Shown here piece after piece: positions 34,085 through 46,859 of a DNA stretch of 64,000 nt (the stretch's first letter is position 1; the number at the start of each line of letters is the position of its first letter). Origin of the DNA: Reticulitermes speratus (Eukaryota > Arthropoda > Insecta > Blattodea > Rhinotermitidae); contig JAJKFL010000003.1 in assembly GCA_021186555.1 (NCBI GenBank), positions 34,522,908 to 34,586,907 of the forward strand. The letters run 5' to 3'. The position numbers and the translations under genes are program-made. The notes under the pieces were generated by a model. It saw only the letters and a program-made list of their open reading frames with translations. It had not been told where the DNA came from and searched no databases.

Positions 34085-34345
34085 TCCCAGTGGCCGCGCT
34101 GTCTAAGGCGTGGCTCTGCGGTCGCTCTCTTGCTGGAATTGTTGGTTCGAATCTCGCCGGGAGCATGGATATCTGTCTCTTGTGAGTGTTGTGTGTGTTG
34201 TCAGGTAGAGGTCTTTGCTACGGGGCCGATCACTTATCCAGAGGAGTCCTACCGAATGTAGTGTGTCTGAGTGTGATCTCGAAATCTCAAAGATTATGGG
34301 ACCCTGGCCCTCTGGGGCTGTAGAGCCATGAAAAAGAAAAAAGAA
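34085..34345 (+). mobile_element. tRNA-derived SINE, family D
   Basis: The head CCCAGTGGCCGCGCTGTCTA...GGTTCGAATCTCGCC looks like a tRNA-Leu-type gene with A- and B-boxes. The body has GGATATCTGTCTCTTGTGAG, GTGTTGTCAGGTAGAG and CAGAGGAGTCCTACCGA, and the end is A-rich. It matches the minus copy at 52699-52956 almost throughout. No clear target duplication here. Confidence 0.85.
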
Positions 34346-34369
34346 TATTTTATTACTTTAGGTCAAATT

Positions 34370-34472
34370 CGTAGGACCCACCCCCATCTAGCGCCGAGGT
34401 TAAAGAAAGAGTAGAGCTATACCTTTATACCCCCTCTGGGCCTTCATGGTCTATTCTAGGGTGAAATTTACC
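34370..34472 (+). mobile_element. SINE family B, 3' fragment
   Basis: GAGGTTAAAGAAAGAGTAGA, ACCCCCTCTGGGCCTTCATG and a TTTACCTTACC end match the last 100 bases of the full copy at 46565. The tRNA-like head is missing. Confidence 0.8.
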
Positions 34473-34474
34473 TT

Positions 34475-36025
34475 ACCAATTCTTCGGGCAGAACTCATTG
34501 CAAAGTGTGTAGCAGCTGAATGTGCTTCCTACTTGTAGAGTTGCGGAGACTGGCTGTCTTGACTGAAGACTTCTGTTGTTGTTATCAGCCCCTTCAAGCA
34601 AATTCTGGAATAGTATTTTAAACTACGCCATGACCGTTTATTTCCACATAGTGTCAATTAAATAATTACTACTACTAATTATCCAAACTGAAAATGTAAT
34701 TTTGTTTATTTTAAACATTATATCTTTAAAAACGTAATGTCAAGCATGAAAAAGGAAACCAGAACGTCCATTAAAGAGATTTCTGAATTGTAATATGGAG
34801 AGAGGAACAGGCCATAAGGCCTAAGTCTTTGAAAGCGTGATGATGATGATTATGATTTTAAAAGCAAGTAATTACGAACGTTTACAAACTGTACAACCTG
34901 TAAATTGTATTAGTAGTAAGTTTTGTAAGACCTGAGGTTTTCATGATGGTGATGATTCATATTCTGAAGGCCACAATTCGAAGATTACCTTTGGTTTCAA
35001 TTTACAACACATTTAATTCTAACTACACAAATGATTGATTCCCTGTTAGAAGGATTCTGAGAGTCAACACAGCCCTAATACCAAGGCCGGTTACATTCTC
35101 CTTCCAGTGTTCTCCCATTTTTCCCCCCCCTGACTTCCAAGTGATCGCTTTCCAAGATGTTTTTCTCAGAAGACATTGCATGTCAACACTACAAAATGCT
35201 GACTTCCTTCAATAAATGAAGCTACGAAATCCGAGTGCATAATTTGGAAATGAACTTAAAATAACTTCAAGATATTTTACATTTTTCGAAACGCTGTTGT
35301 CTACCTACAATCATTCAATGTATCAAGGCCCAGAAGACGATTATTTGGTGAATACCTGTTATAAAAGCCAGAAAACCTATATATCACGTGCTATTAATGG
35401 TTTGGGCGATTCGTTCTATTAAATATTTTACCTTTCACTTTGACAGATCCCTTCGGTTACCCATATACATAAAACTTTTAAAGTATCCTAGTGATGTTTA
35501 ATTTTAGAACCATTAAACTATCCATTACAGGTTTATGTCAAAATTTCATTTACTCTTGGTGTAAAAAAATAATGTGCTTTTTACCTCGATAATCCTGCTT
35601 TAGTGTAAACAGCATCATTTTCATTCCAATACAGAAGTAGTTTAGAATATTTAAGTAAGTTGTGGTCTTGTACAGACCGACACATATGTAACACCGTGAA
35701 GGGAGAACTTGAATTTAAACTGTGGGATAGCGATGTGCCCCCGCGTTATGGACACCGTGTTCTAATCGTTATTGTCGTCTGTATGTTGCACGTCTGAATT
35801 TGCAGTAGAGCCATGTGTCATGGAAGAATGACATTGATCATTTCACTGGTATGTGATGATATCCACCAATTTGAACAGCGTAACAACTGAATTGTTGATT
35901 TCAGGAAAAGTTTTGTCAAATTTATGTTATTAATTTCATCTTTAGCCAAGGCCTTCGTGTTTCTTATCATTGCATATTTGCTTCTGTTACCCTTATTTAA
36001 TTTTAAGTTTTGATTATGTGCTAGG
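34475..36025. other. Non-coding stretch, nothing recognised
   Basis: AT-rich sequence. No exon, RNA gene or clear repeat. Confidence 0.4.
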
Positions 36026-36029
36026 CTGA

Positions 36030-36500
36030 GAGTGTTTGAGAATAGAGGGCTGAGGAGGATATTCGGGCCTAAGAGGGACGAGGTAACAGGTGATTGTAGA
36101 AGGCTACGTAACAAGGAGCTTTATGGTCTGTACTCCTCACTAAATATTATGCGGGTGATCAAATCAAGGATAATGAGATGGGCGGGGAATGTATTACGTA
36201 TGGGAAGAGGAGAGTCGCATACAGGATTTTGGTATGGAGACCTGAGGGAAGGAGGCCATTTGGAAGACCCACGCGTAGATGGTAGGATAATATTAAATTT
36301 GATCTTCAAGAAGTGGGATGGGGGGCATGGACTGGATTTACCTGGCCCAGGATAGGGACAGGTGGCGGGCTGTTGTGAATGCGGTGATGAACCTTCGGGT
36401 TACAAAATTTGGGGAATTTCTTGACTAGCTCAGGACCTATTAGCTTCTCAAAAAGGACGCTGCTCCATGGAGTTAGTTAGTTGGTTGGTTAGTTTGGTTA
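36030..36500 (+). pseudogene. LINE C-terminal tail and 3' end (family b), best copy
   Basis: A 107-codon frame (36032-36355) reads as the conserved C-terminus of a non-LTR element: [45 protein letters not shown] and a later DLPGPG. The reverse transcriptase domain is missing, as is usual for 5'-truncated LINE insertions. The 3' end continues GGGGAATTTCTTGACTAGCT, TTAGCTTCTCAAAAAGGA, CTCCATGGAG and a GTTA-rich tail (36472-36500). Related pieces lie at 6290, 18170, 43988, 49605 and 51365. Confidence 0.85.
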
Positions 36501-36504
36501 GATT

Positions 36505-37510
36505 ATGTGCAAGGTGACGTGTTTGGGTTGCAGTCACGTGGGCACGTTGCGTCACTCTGGACAAATGCAGTCCCGCGTGTGTTCAAGAGAGATGAGAAAC
36601 CCTTGTCCGATAGATAGCGGGAATGATATGGCAATGGTTTATGTGTGTGTGAACATGTATGTGTGGATGTGTGAGTTGTCCCCTTCCTTCCTCTCGCGTT
36701 GTCCCCCCTTCTCTATCGTTCCAACGCTCTCTCGTCCCCTCTACAGACCCTCAAAACAAGTCAATCCCATCTCTCTTTCTCTGCCATTCTCATCCATTAT
36801 CTCTGTCACTGTCGCTCTCTTTTGCTCTCCGCCCATCGTTGCTGGGGTTAAAATTTCCCCTCTAGGCCCCTCTTCTCTACCCCTGAGTTCCAACAAACTC
36901 TGGTCTCTCTCTCTCTGAAACTCCCCTGCTCCCCCCCAGCCCACAATGGGTTTGTGGACCCATACTCAGTGTACTGGGATAGCGGCGGCTACATAGGGTT
37001 AAGGACAAAGGGGGGTGGGGGAAGTGCTAGGAGAGAGGACTTCCCAACTACAGCAGCAGCCGTAAAGCATCGCCAAACACTTAACTCACGTATCGCCATC
37101 AAGACAGCTAGGCACTAGCTCCTACCGACCGGATTCACAGGACAAGAACTGTATTATTATTGTTTAACAACGGCAATCACACATTACATACCTACACAAA
37201 CACGCCCCCCTATTTTCTTTTTTGTTGTTTGTGATTCTTACCCCTCCTTTTGTTTTTTTAATAGTTCCACGTTTTCATTCTCAATGTACTAGTAGTAGAA
37301 ACGACTACTACTTCCGGGAATTACTAAACGATCAGTTTTACTTTCTGTTGCTTTCTATGATAGCCATTAATTTCTTCACTGTTTCAACGATACTGCAACA
37401 ACTGCCACAAGAACGATGACAAAGTACGTCGTACAACATCAGTCATCTTTGGCGACGTCCTGAAGTCATCATCTACGATGATTCCCTGCGAGGTACCATC
37501 TTAAACGGTG
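36505..37510 (+). promoter_or_regulatory. GC- and pyrimidine-rich block, possible promoter or 5' exon
   Basis: Composition shifts to GC-rich, with long CT-rich stretches at 36680-36930, G-runs near 37010 and several CpG. At 37500-37514 CTTAAACG|GTGAGTCTGG resembles a good splice donor. Together these could be a promoter and a non-coding first exon on the plus strand. Frames of 137 and 68 codons inside are low-complexity and not convincing proteins. An unrecognised repeat is equally possible. Confidence 0.22.
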
Positions 37511-37514
37511 AGTC

Positions 37515-38135
37515 TGGGGGTGTACATGCCTGTTCGTAAATTGGGATGGTGGGCGCGGTGAGAGGGGTAGCAGAGGGCGTCTCACGTCGCCGTTTTTTGC
37601 TGCTTTCCTTCTGGTTTACTGCATTCCGCACAGTTAATTATTATGATATGTGTTTCGGATCACTTGTGTTACAGTGGATTGTGAATAATGCTGTTTTGAA
37701 AGTTAAGAGCCAACTCCCTGTATAATGACATAGGTATCAAATTTACTTCTTCACGCAGATATTTTAATAGATTTTGTCTATGCATTTCTCGTGATTCTTC
37801 CACTGAATTATGTGTTAGAAGTCTAAGGAAAATTCGTTCTTCAAATTAATCCATAATTTTGTTTGTACTTAATAACCTAACAGATATATAAATAATTTAT
37901 TTTCCATGTGTCATAAGCAACACGGTCGACTTTCAGTATGATATTGTATTGTTATAATATAAATGTATTGTTGTGTGGAGTCTAAGATGTTTGCAACTGT
38001 CTCTTGAAATAGTCTGTGGATGGGATGGCTATGTGGAATGTTCTAACGTTCCCTACGTTTTTATGAAGTGTGGATACAGATGATGTGAACTGAGTTTTGA
38101 TTCTTCAGAGAAGTGATGCTGCGTCGTTGATCGAG
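37515..38135. other. Non-coding stretch, nothing recognised
   Basis: AT-rich after the GC-rich block ends near 37620. No feature seen. Confidence 0.4.
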
Positions 38136-38139
38136 TAAT

Positions 38140-38262
38140 TACCGACATGGAAGGATAGTAGTGCCTTCAACTTCAGGGTCAAGCATTTCAAGACGAGTGG
38201 ACTGTTTGACCCTGAACACGAAGACATTACTATACTGCAAAACGTCGGGAACTATTTGGCCA
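38140..38262. repeat. Foldback with decayed hammerhead-like motif on each arm
   Basis: Left arm (38142-38184) and right arm (38214-38250) are inverted copies with the inner junction TCAGGGTCAA / TTGACCCTGA. The left minus-strand motif is CTGAAGT, T, GAAGG...CCTTC with GAAAC lost; the right plus-strand motif is CTGAACA...AAAACGTCGG. Both face outward. Confidence 0.65.
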
Positions 38263-38269
38263 ATGAAAC

Positions 38270-41200
38270 CTCTTCGCAGTCCAAATGACCTGAATGTTTA
38301 GCAGCACCGCTGTGAGAAACTCAAATGTCATATCTGAAATTGTTGCTGCTGTAGAGGTCAGTCCATTGTAGATAAATTACAATTTGTACAGAAATTGTTA
38401 ATGAAACCCTAGCATCGAAACTGTAAACCAGATATTGAATTAGCATTGTAATAAATTTATATTTCTTGACATATTACACATATTTTTGTGTAAAATATAT
38501 TGGCCATATTTACGAATACTTTAACAGCCTTGGTCAACGTAGTTATTTTCAGTTTGATTATTTTTAATTAATGTTTGCTCATAATGAGACACTTCTTCCG
38601 ACATCATATTGAAAATATTTGTGTACCAATGAGAGCAGAATAGTAAAAATACTGGGCATTAGTTTATGTGAATTTTCCTTGCGACAAAATGCATTTATCT
38701 GGTACATAACTGGAGGTCACGTTGGACCATCTCCCTCCACCACGTGTTTTCTCTCCCGAACTGCTGAGTAGGGGTTCGTGAATTTCGATATGAAGGTTTT
38801 TCGAAACATTGTTTGCGAGTTGTAATTTTTGTCCACATCAATCTATTACAGTATAATTTTTGTTGTACCTTAAGCGAATTCTAAATCAAATTTTGATATT
38901 AAATTTCTTGAAATCAGTCTGTCATACAGCTGGAACATTCCCTGAAAGGCTGTGTCACATATGTGCTATTTGGAACATTTATGGTTATGATATAGTATAT
39001 TGAATATACTGTTGATTTACAGTAACAACAATATATTTTATGCATGTATGTTACATTTATACTGATGGGAGTCGATATGTACTTGCAATGAATTAAGACA
39101 GAGATTATCGATCGAAGCAAAATATTAAAAAAATTCTTTGTTGTTGTGCACGGTCTTCTTCGCAAAGGAGTAGAGGAGTAAATTATGACACTATTAACTG
39201 TTTTAGGAAATTACACAGGAAAAATTAATCTGCCTTACTCATATGTTCTGCGAGAAATTGATTTTAACAGCCTCTTATCGTCCCATCATAGCAGGTGGTG
39301 CAATATTTTACACAACCTGCCCTATTTAAATATTATCAGGCAATTGCTGAAAATTAAAATGGCATTTTGGTGTTGAGTTTATATGGCTTAGTCATTTAAG
39401 AATACACGTGCTAGATGGAATAACTTAGTTATAATTACACAAATATTGCCACCCAGTCATAATAGACGTTTAGGAATATCCTAATTTGATTACCCTATTT
39501 TATGTTTAAGTTTTGTGTAAGATATTATAACATTTCACAACTACAGGCAAAATACTTAACTAATGCTTAAAATTAAATTACCCCTCGTTTAATTCTTAAT
39601 ATTTAATATAGGTATGTAAGTTCACGTTATGCTTCCAAAATCAGTGCCAGACTTCAGTTTTTCGTTGCGTAAAAGAATTACGGGTTGCCTTATTATTGAC
39701 CTTATTAAAAATGGAAATATATGCTTACATTAATAGGGCAGGTTCAACACAGAAAACAGCGGTATTTATTTATTTTTAAATCCTTAAATAAGTATTATAT
39801 GATGTCGAATCTTATATTGTGATATAAAATACAGCAGTGCGTGAAGTGTTGATGTTTTTTGTATGAAAAGTAACTTTTTGAAAGAAAATAGACATTACGG
39901 AATACGTAGACATTTAATAAGCTTTAGAAAAGACTTCAATAATCTTGTACTAAATTTCCACATAGCAGTACGGGTATTCAAGTTCAAATATTTAGTGCAT
40001 GCTATAAGATAGGGCAAAAATACTGCTCGTGACTGTAATTTGTATTTATTTTTGGGTATAATATTTCGATGTGAGATATGTTTGTAGCTCGGTACGTGTA
40101 CAATCCATACCTCAGCAGTTTCCATGTTTACTTACCGTAGTCCTAGCTTGCTTCCTGTCAAATCCTCTGGTTAAGGAATATATAAGTTTTCATGCAAATA
40201 AGCGTATCCGTGGAATTTGGGATTTTGTTCCAAAAAAGAAGTAGGTAAAACAGGAAAGAGATACATGTGTTGTGAATGTGTTTTGTGCACTCAAAAGCAC
40301 GTAAGTTTATGTTATCTCTCTCCACAGGAAAGTAATATGCTCGTACACTAAGCTGAATACACGCACGTACTTATTTGGACATGCTTGAGGGACACGCTAA
40401 CATCACCATCCGGCGGGATGGAGTACTCACATATTTTGGAAGATTGTGCGGTAATCAGTAAACGCCCGTTTAACGGAGAAATGGGTGGGCGAGGAAGATT
40501 GACCTTCCTCTTCACCTTACCTCAAGTTATTATATTTGTTTCTTGGCGCGAAGGGTAGTGTAAAATGTAACGTATGCTCCTCTCAAGTGACTTTCGATAC
40601 AGCAGTAAAAAGAAGAAACATCTGATGCTACGCATACTCACGATACAATAAAGTACAGGTTTCAACAGGCTAGTTACTGGCACATTAACTGCCGAACTAG
40701 AAATCGAGCTTATTTGGAAAGAACACAAAAGCTCGCCTTTAGGCTTTACAAGATTAGTGGATATTCATTCTTCAGTGCTCTTATTTTAGTTTGAACAAAG
40801 ATAAACTTTGTTTTCGCTGTTCAAACAATAAGCAATGTTGTATTAGCCTATTATGCCCAGTATCACAGAGAGTGACAGATATTCTGTAGGAAATGTATTA
40901 CCAAATTACTTAACTATTTCCACAGTTGTTGTCTACATGAGTCCAATATACGTGTGACCGTCGGCAAATCAGGGCTGTGCCAATTTGTTTGTGAATTACC
41001 TCTCTCTTCTATAAGTTAATAATAAAATACATGGGTTTGTTTGGTTTACGCGAAAGTGGACTTGCTATTAAAAGTAGATTATTGAATCCTGAAATATTAC
41101 GAAATTATAATTCAGTCCTCTAGACTTTTCATATCGACAATAATTTTCTTCTTTATTATATTGTGTAAATACGTAAATATGTATAAAAAAGAAATAAATA

Positions 41201-42724
41201 AACATGTTGCACTTTGCTTATTTTGTGCAAATATATGGATATGGTTAACTATAGGCCTGCTTATGTGATTGCATATAAAAACACCACAAGTCTTGTTAAA
41301 ATTTTAACTTCCAGATTGTGATCCTGTATGTTATAACACCATGTAGTCTCGGAGGCGGTTACCAACACTATATAAACTGCTACTCCAATTTATTCCTGAA
41401 GATCGAGGCAGAATTTTCTACCAAACTTTGTTAACCACATATGACACTACGCGGTACCATAACCTAGGTGACAAGAATGTAAATTTTTACAGCCGTGAGA
41501 ATTATAATTTCACATTAAAAATATTTAAAAAAAAACTTTGGGTGAATGGATTTTAGGCGTATAGTGTATAGGTGTAAGCCTACAGTTTGACGCGTTCGCG
41601 AAGAAAAGTTACAGAAATGCGCCTGTTATTTTCGCTATGCTTGTCTGTCTATCTGTCTTTGCCTGGCGTTGCGTTAACCGCATGTAAGATTTCGAGATAT
41701 AAATATTCAGGTCTTCGGGATGTTACGTCATGTCGGCTGACAAAGATTTACCGACGTTTAGAGGGAGCCTAGTGCCTTTACCACCAGGTCCAAGCAGTCC
41801 AAGATGACTAAGAACATGGGATCTCATGTAGACCCACCAGGTTTATGTGTTTCAATGCGTAACTCTCGCATAAATCTCTAAATGAAGAACGCTTCGAAAG
41901 AAGTTGTAGAAGAATAGGCAGCACATATTAAGTTTCAATTTACTTTTCTGTAAGGTGTACGGTTTTCAAGGTAATTAAATAAAAAGAGTTTTATTCTATG
42001 CCATCTCCTGACCAGTGAAATTATTGGCTGATTTTTCCACCGTTCCTTATTCCCGAAAAGTTGACGCTGTTACTGATCGACCATCTGCACTTAGCGGAAT
42101 AAAAATCTGTATGTAACGACAGACAGAAGAGGGCCACAATTGTCACGCTAAACACAAATTATTTAAACTTGTTTGAACAAATTTAGGCTCTGTGTTTCAA
42201 GTTATTCATTTTTTTAAACCACCTTGCTTGATTTAATGTGAACAAGAAAGTTTATAACAAATCGTGCAGATGTTTTCATGTATGTGTATGTCATCGAACT
42301 TCTACATAATTATGATTAACTTGAAATATCTCATATATTTGTCAGGCCCGAAATCTTCTGGACATACCACACATGAGATGGATCTGTAGACCATTTGGTT
42401 TTTAGACCCTGTCATGATCATTATTATAACGCCCATTATAATGACTACCACCTGACCGCCCATTTAAACTTCAAACTATTCTTCTAATAATGAGTATTCA
42501 TTAAGTTCATAATTTAGCTTAACCTATTTCAACTATGATGTGTTGGCTGTGACTTGTAACATAATTTGTCTGTAATTTATGATCTAGTAGCACACAAGTT
42601 TAAAGATTTCTATTTCCCACATTAACTTCAATAAATTGATATTGAGTAGTGGTTTCTCGACTCTTGTTAAATTTAAGTTTGTTTTTCGTGTCTAATGGGA
42701 AGGAAATGTTAATCTAATTTGCTG
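38270..42724. other. Long non-coding stretch with one decayed motif
   Basis: No gene recognised. At 41620-41660 a TCTGTCTATCTGTC run recalls the dispersed repeat family. At 41700-41805 a GGGATGTTACGTCATGTCGG module is followed on the minus strand by AAAGGCACTAG...CCTCTAAACGTCGG, a strongly decayed second-type hammerhead-like motif. Confidence 0.4.
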
Positions 42725-42988
42725 TTATATATAAAAGGTAGAGGTAAATCTTTCCCATTGCAATCCTGGACAGGCCCTGAGGGCTCCAGGAGATTAAGGC
42801 TTCCAGAATTTCTACATAATCGGCACATGAAGGGTGGTAAGGTTGTCAACCCTACGCACCGGCCGCCTTTACCCCGAGGAGGTATTCCTAGTAATCATTT
42901 CTGGTAGAGGTTGAGTCGGCCCCAGCAAAGAAAAATTCCAATGACTCCATCGGGGATTGAACCGGCGACCGTCTTGCTTTTATATATA
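42725..42988 (-). mobile_element. SINE family C, 5'-truncated, with probable target duplication
   Basis: The body matches 26920-27150: AATCCTGGACAGGCCCTGAG, AATCGGCACATGAAGG and CACCGGCCGCCTTTACCCC. On the minus strand it starts at about 42979, just after the start of the B-box region, so the tRNA head is mostly missing. TTATATATA occurs at both ends (42725-42733 and 42980-42988) and is the likely target duplication, though it is short and low-complexity. Confidence 0.75.
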
Positions 42989-42989
42989 C

Positions 42990-43985
42990 CTGATAAATTT
43001 CTGACATTCTCAGATATGCACGTGGATCTGTAATTACTTCTTCTCATGTTTCTCCCTGGAAACGGTTCTAAATCATTGTCTCGCTTCTGTTCCAAAAACG
43101 GACCGCTCTTGAAGACATGGTGATCCAAACTCCTAAACTTTCCTCTACACGTCTTTGTTAATTATCTGGATTGTTTTTTCAGATTCATTTTATGGCTTAT
43201 TGTACTTTGTTTTTATTAAATATTTTGTAGCATCGTTGGTAATAATTGTTAAATGATGACTGGAAGGAAGTAGTTGTGGCGTAATCGAAGTCCGAAGAGG
43301 GAACTGAGGAAAATCACAATAATCTACAGTCAAGAAAAACTGTTTCGTGACCAACATACGAATCAGTTGCTGCCGGTTAATTATAGGTCTAAGACGTTAC
43401 TCTTCACGGTACAGCAATACGAAATTTCTGCTTTGCTTAATTATCGTTGTGTAAAACATAGAGGAGGCTACGGCTCCACACCTTTTTAAATCTCTGCACT
43501 GGATGCACTTGAGAGTCCTCTGTCATAGGGGAAAGAACTCCTGGTACAAATTTGGCAGGCGAATACGTGTGGATTACTGATCGGGTCTATGTGTAGTAGC
43601 GAAAAATAAAGCGTTGCCTCTGCTGGATATCGAATCCTATCCTCTGTTCCGTAGCCAGTAGTGACGACGGAATGTACGAAATATAGACTAGGCTAGCAGA
43701 CGTTTATATTTCGTGGCAGAAGTAACCTACTTGCAGAAATCTATTTCACACACATAACGCAGCTTATATTCCAGACGTTTTGAAATATCAATTTAATTGT
43801 AAAAGTCTATCATTTTTATCTAAATTATCTAGTACCAAAATCTATTTTTCTGCGCAGAAGATTGTAATTTCTTTTGTCCTATTTGGTATCCAAAAATGTA
43901 ATGATCAAGACATACAGAACTCTAATTTTACCTGTTGTTTTGTGAGGGTGTGAAACTTGATCTTTCACATTGAGGGGGAAGAGTA
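42990..43985. other. Non-coding stretch, nothing recognised
   Basis: Small frames at 43274-43489 have no known domain. No repeat noticed. Confidence 0.4.
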
Positions 43986-43987
43986 GG

Positions 43988-44490
43988 CTAGGGTGTTCGA
44001 GGACAGGGTGCTGAGGAAGATATTGAGCCTAAGACGGACGAAATAACAGGGAAGTGGAGAAGACTAATAACGAGGAAATTTATGCTTTTTACCTCTCACC
44101 AAATATTATTCGGATGATCAAATCAAGAAGAATGAGATGGGCGGGGCATATGGCAAGTATGGGAGACAGAAGAGGTGCATACAGGATTTTGGTGTGAGAC
44201 CTGTTGGAAAGGGACCACTTGGAAGACCTAGGAGTCGATGGGGGGATAATATTAAAATGGGTCCTTAATAAGTGGGTTGGGAAAACATGGACTGGATTGC
44301 TCTGGCTCACGATCGGGACAGGTGGCGAGCGTTTGTGAATGCGGAAATGAACTTTCGGATTCCATAAAATTTGGGGACTTTCTTGACTAGCTGAGGACCT
44401 GTTAGCTTTTCGGAAAGGACTGTGCTCCGTGGTGTTTGTTAGTTAGTTATGTAGTTTAGTTTACTTTAGTTAGTTTTAGTAAGGTAGTTA
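43988..44490 (+). pseudogene. LINE C-terminal tail and 3' end (family b), frameshifted
   Basis: Aligns along its length with 36030-36500: GTTCGAGGACAGGGTGCTGA, ATGAGATGGGCGGGGCATAT, ATACAGGATTTTGGTGTGAG, AAGTGGGTTGGGAAAACATG and GGGGACTTTCTTGACTAGCT. Indels break the frame several times. The 3' end runs into a GTTA/GTTT-rich tail (44437-44490), longer than in the other copy. Confidence 0.8.
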
Positions 44491-44494
44491 GTTA

Positions 44495-46554
44495 ATAGAT
44501 CGTAATTATATTTCTGGAGTCCAACAAATGCCACGAATATTCAAGATGTCGGATTCTCTGGTATGCTGTTAAATTTGTCAGACGCTTTCTTGAATTGGAC
44601 TGAAAGTGCTCTTGTACGGAAATGAACGCTTAGTTTAGACATATTAGTTACATTTTTCCTGGACTCTGCTTTACCAGAACTTCCACATGACGGTAGTAGT
44701 TGGCTTAACCCTTGAAAGACCAAGACTATCCTGAATTATACATAAAATAGTCCGTCTGTACCGCACAGTAAACACACTCCGCCTCGGTTATAGAAAGCAG
44801 TCATTTAATGCGTTCCTAAACAACTTTGATAAGGAAACCATATGGAAATGGAGCTAGTAGATACACTGAAACCTATGTAAACGTAATTTTTTAGTATTTA
44901 CAGAAATGTAAACTGAAATGGTCTCACTCAGGTTAATATTTGTTTTCGGAAGATGGCATTTCTAGTCGATGTGCTGCAACTTTGGGTTTCACAATGGCAC
45001 GAACTCCACTGGGAAAGTAAGTTTATTATAGCAGACCACTGTTATAAATTGAAATGTATAGCATATGTATATAATTTTGCAAAAGTCACAACACTTCTAA
45101 CCGTTTTCCGTTTCTGGAAACAGGTATTGATGATCGGAAGACTTTTTATAACATGTAAGATTTCGTCAAGAAACTGATGTCGCTATTTTATAAAATGTAT
45201 TGGCCATTCCGAATCACATTGGGTAAATTAAATTCGTAATTTTTTGTATTCAAGTTTAGATATATATATATATAAGTATAAATGGCATTTTAATAATGTA
45301 ATAACACGTCTAAATAACAGTAGACCTTACATTTATAACCGTTTCAGTCCTAAACCTTGGAAGGTTTTTAAATTCTAAAGAATGGTGCCTCTTACGTGTT
45401 GTGCGGACGTTTTTACTTACCAGTCATAACTTCTCGTTGAAGCATAGTTGCTACAGAATATGGCGGGTCGTCTAGTTCCATGCCTCCTTCTAGTGTACTA
45501 ACCGTAGATGCAGAACAAACACTAGTTTAGAAATATGTGATTTTCATCGCTCAAATTTTATTACCGTGATTTTTATCGCATTATGTTTTTGGCATAGGGT
45601 GGGTAGGAGGGATTGTATTTTTTTTCGAAAGCCCTGTTATTACATTTATGGTAGAAGCAAGTGAGCGAGGTTTGGACACAAGGGGAACGGGATCGGCTAA
45701 TGGACTCAAGAAGGGGAAGGATTACATATGAAAATACAAACGATCATAAATAGTAGAGTTTGTTACATTTCATCACTTTACTACGTTCTCTTTGCTCTTT
45801 TCCTACTCAGTCACCCTACAAAACTTTCAAGACGTATGTCTTCAATTTTCATATTCATCGTAACTGTAACTGAATTTATATTTCTTGTTTATGCCCTGCA
45901 CGTACTGTCTCGACAGCGAGAAGATTTTCCATGTATAACACTTGAAGACTGAAGAGAAAACAATGTGACATTTTTTTATCTGCCCATTGCTCCCCCTATC
46001 CGAAAGAGCAGTTCTTTGTTTGAAGTTTCTAAGACTCGTCCCCTTGTTTTTCTGAAAATAGTAGCATTAAGATGAAGACGATTATGGGGCACTGAAGAAA
46101 TGATAGTGACAGGGGAAAACCGAAGAACTTGATGAAAAACTTGTAATATTTTCCACCGCAAGTATCAATTGTTTCTAAATTATTTGCAAAAAGTCAGTTT
46201 TTACCGCACAGATAACAAACTCTGATTCCACCACAGAGGCCAATCAGCTATTGCCATTTACGGATATAAGTGGTGTTGATTGGCGGAATTATATGAAAGA
46301 ATACAAAAGCTCTTTATGAGAAGTACTGAGTTTTTAAATTTTATCGTTGAGATTTAAGCGGTTAAAATAAATTTATTTTGGTTGAAGCCTTGCAAGTCAG
46401 TTATAGTATGATTTTCATTGGAGAACAGTAAAACCTTCCCTGATTATCCGTTGTAATCATCCGCTAGCTCTTTTCTGATCAGTACCGTTGCAATTCCACA
46501 TCATCTGTTACAAATGTTCTACTTAGTTCCTTTTTAAATATTTAAGTAAAATCT
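44495..46554. other. Non-coding stretch, nothing recognised
   Basis: AT-rich sequence with a short (TA)n at 45258-45275. No gene or named element. Confidence 0.4.
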
Positions 46555-46859
46555 TGTTACATTCTTGGGCCGGGATAGCGTAATCGGTATAGCGACTCGC
46601 TACGAGCTGGACGGTCCGGGGATCGAATCCCGGTGGGGGCAAGATTTTAAGCACCAGTCCAGACCGGCCCTGGAGCCTACCTAGCCACTGGTACAATGGG
46701 TACCGGGTCATTGCCAGGGGTAAAGCGGCCTGGGCGTAGCGTTGACCTCCCACCACCATCTGGGCCGAGGTTAAAGAAAGAGTAGAGCTATACATCTACT
46801 CCCCCTCTGGGCCTTCATGGCCTGTTCTAGGGTGAACTTTACCTTTACCTGTTACATTC
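46555..46859 (+). mobile_element. tRNA-derived SINE, family B, full length with target duplication
   Basis: The element covers 46565-46849 between the direct repeats TGTTACATTC at 46555-46564 and 46850-46859. The head GGGATAGCGTAATCGGTATA and B-box-like GGGATCGAATCCCGG resemble a tRNA gene. The body carries GGGTACCGGGTCATTGCCAG and GAGGTTAAAGAAAGAGTAGA, ending CTTTACCTTTACC. A 90-codon minus-strand frame over it is incidental. This is the reference copy for the partial family B pieces at 5077, 34370, 54065 and 57115. Confidence 0.9.

Noticed and set aside
36505-36918. 137-codon open frame in the GC-rich block
   Set aside because: The second half is CT-rich low-complexity sequence that gives an S/P/L-rich peptide; another frame of 68 codons overlaps it. 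Kept only as part of a possible regulatory block.
46190-46290. Inverted pair CCAATCAG / TGATTGG as a foldback
   Set aside because: Only about 7 bp match and the flanks do not extend it.
46565-46640. Possible true tRNA gene
   Set aside because: The head has A- and B-box-like parts, but it continues into a SINE body with target duplications, and the cloverleaf is poor.
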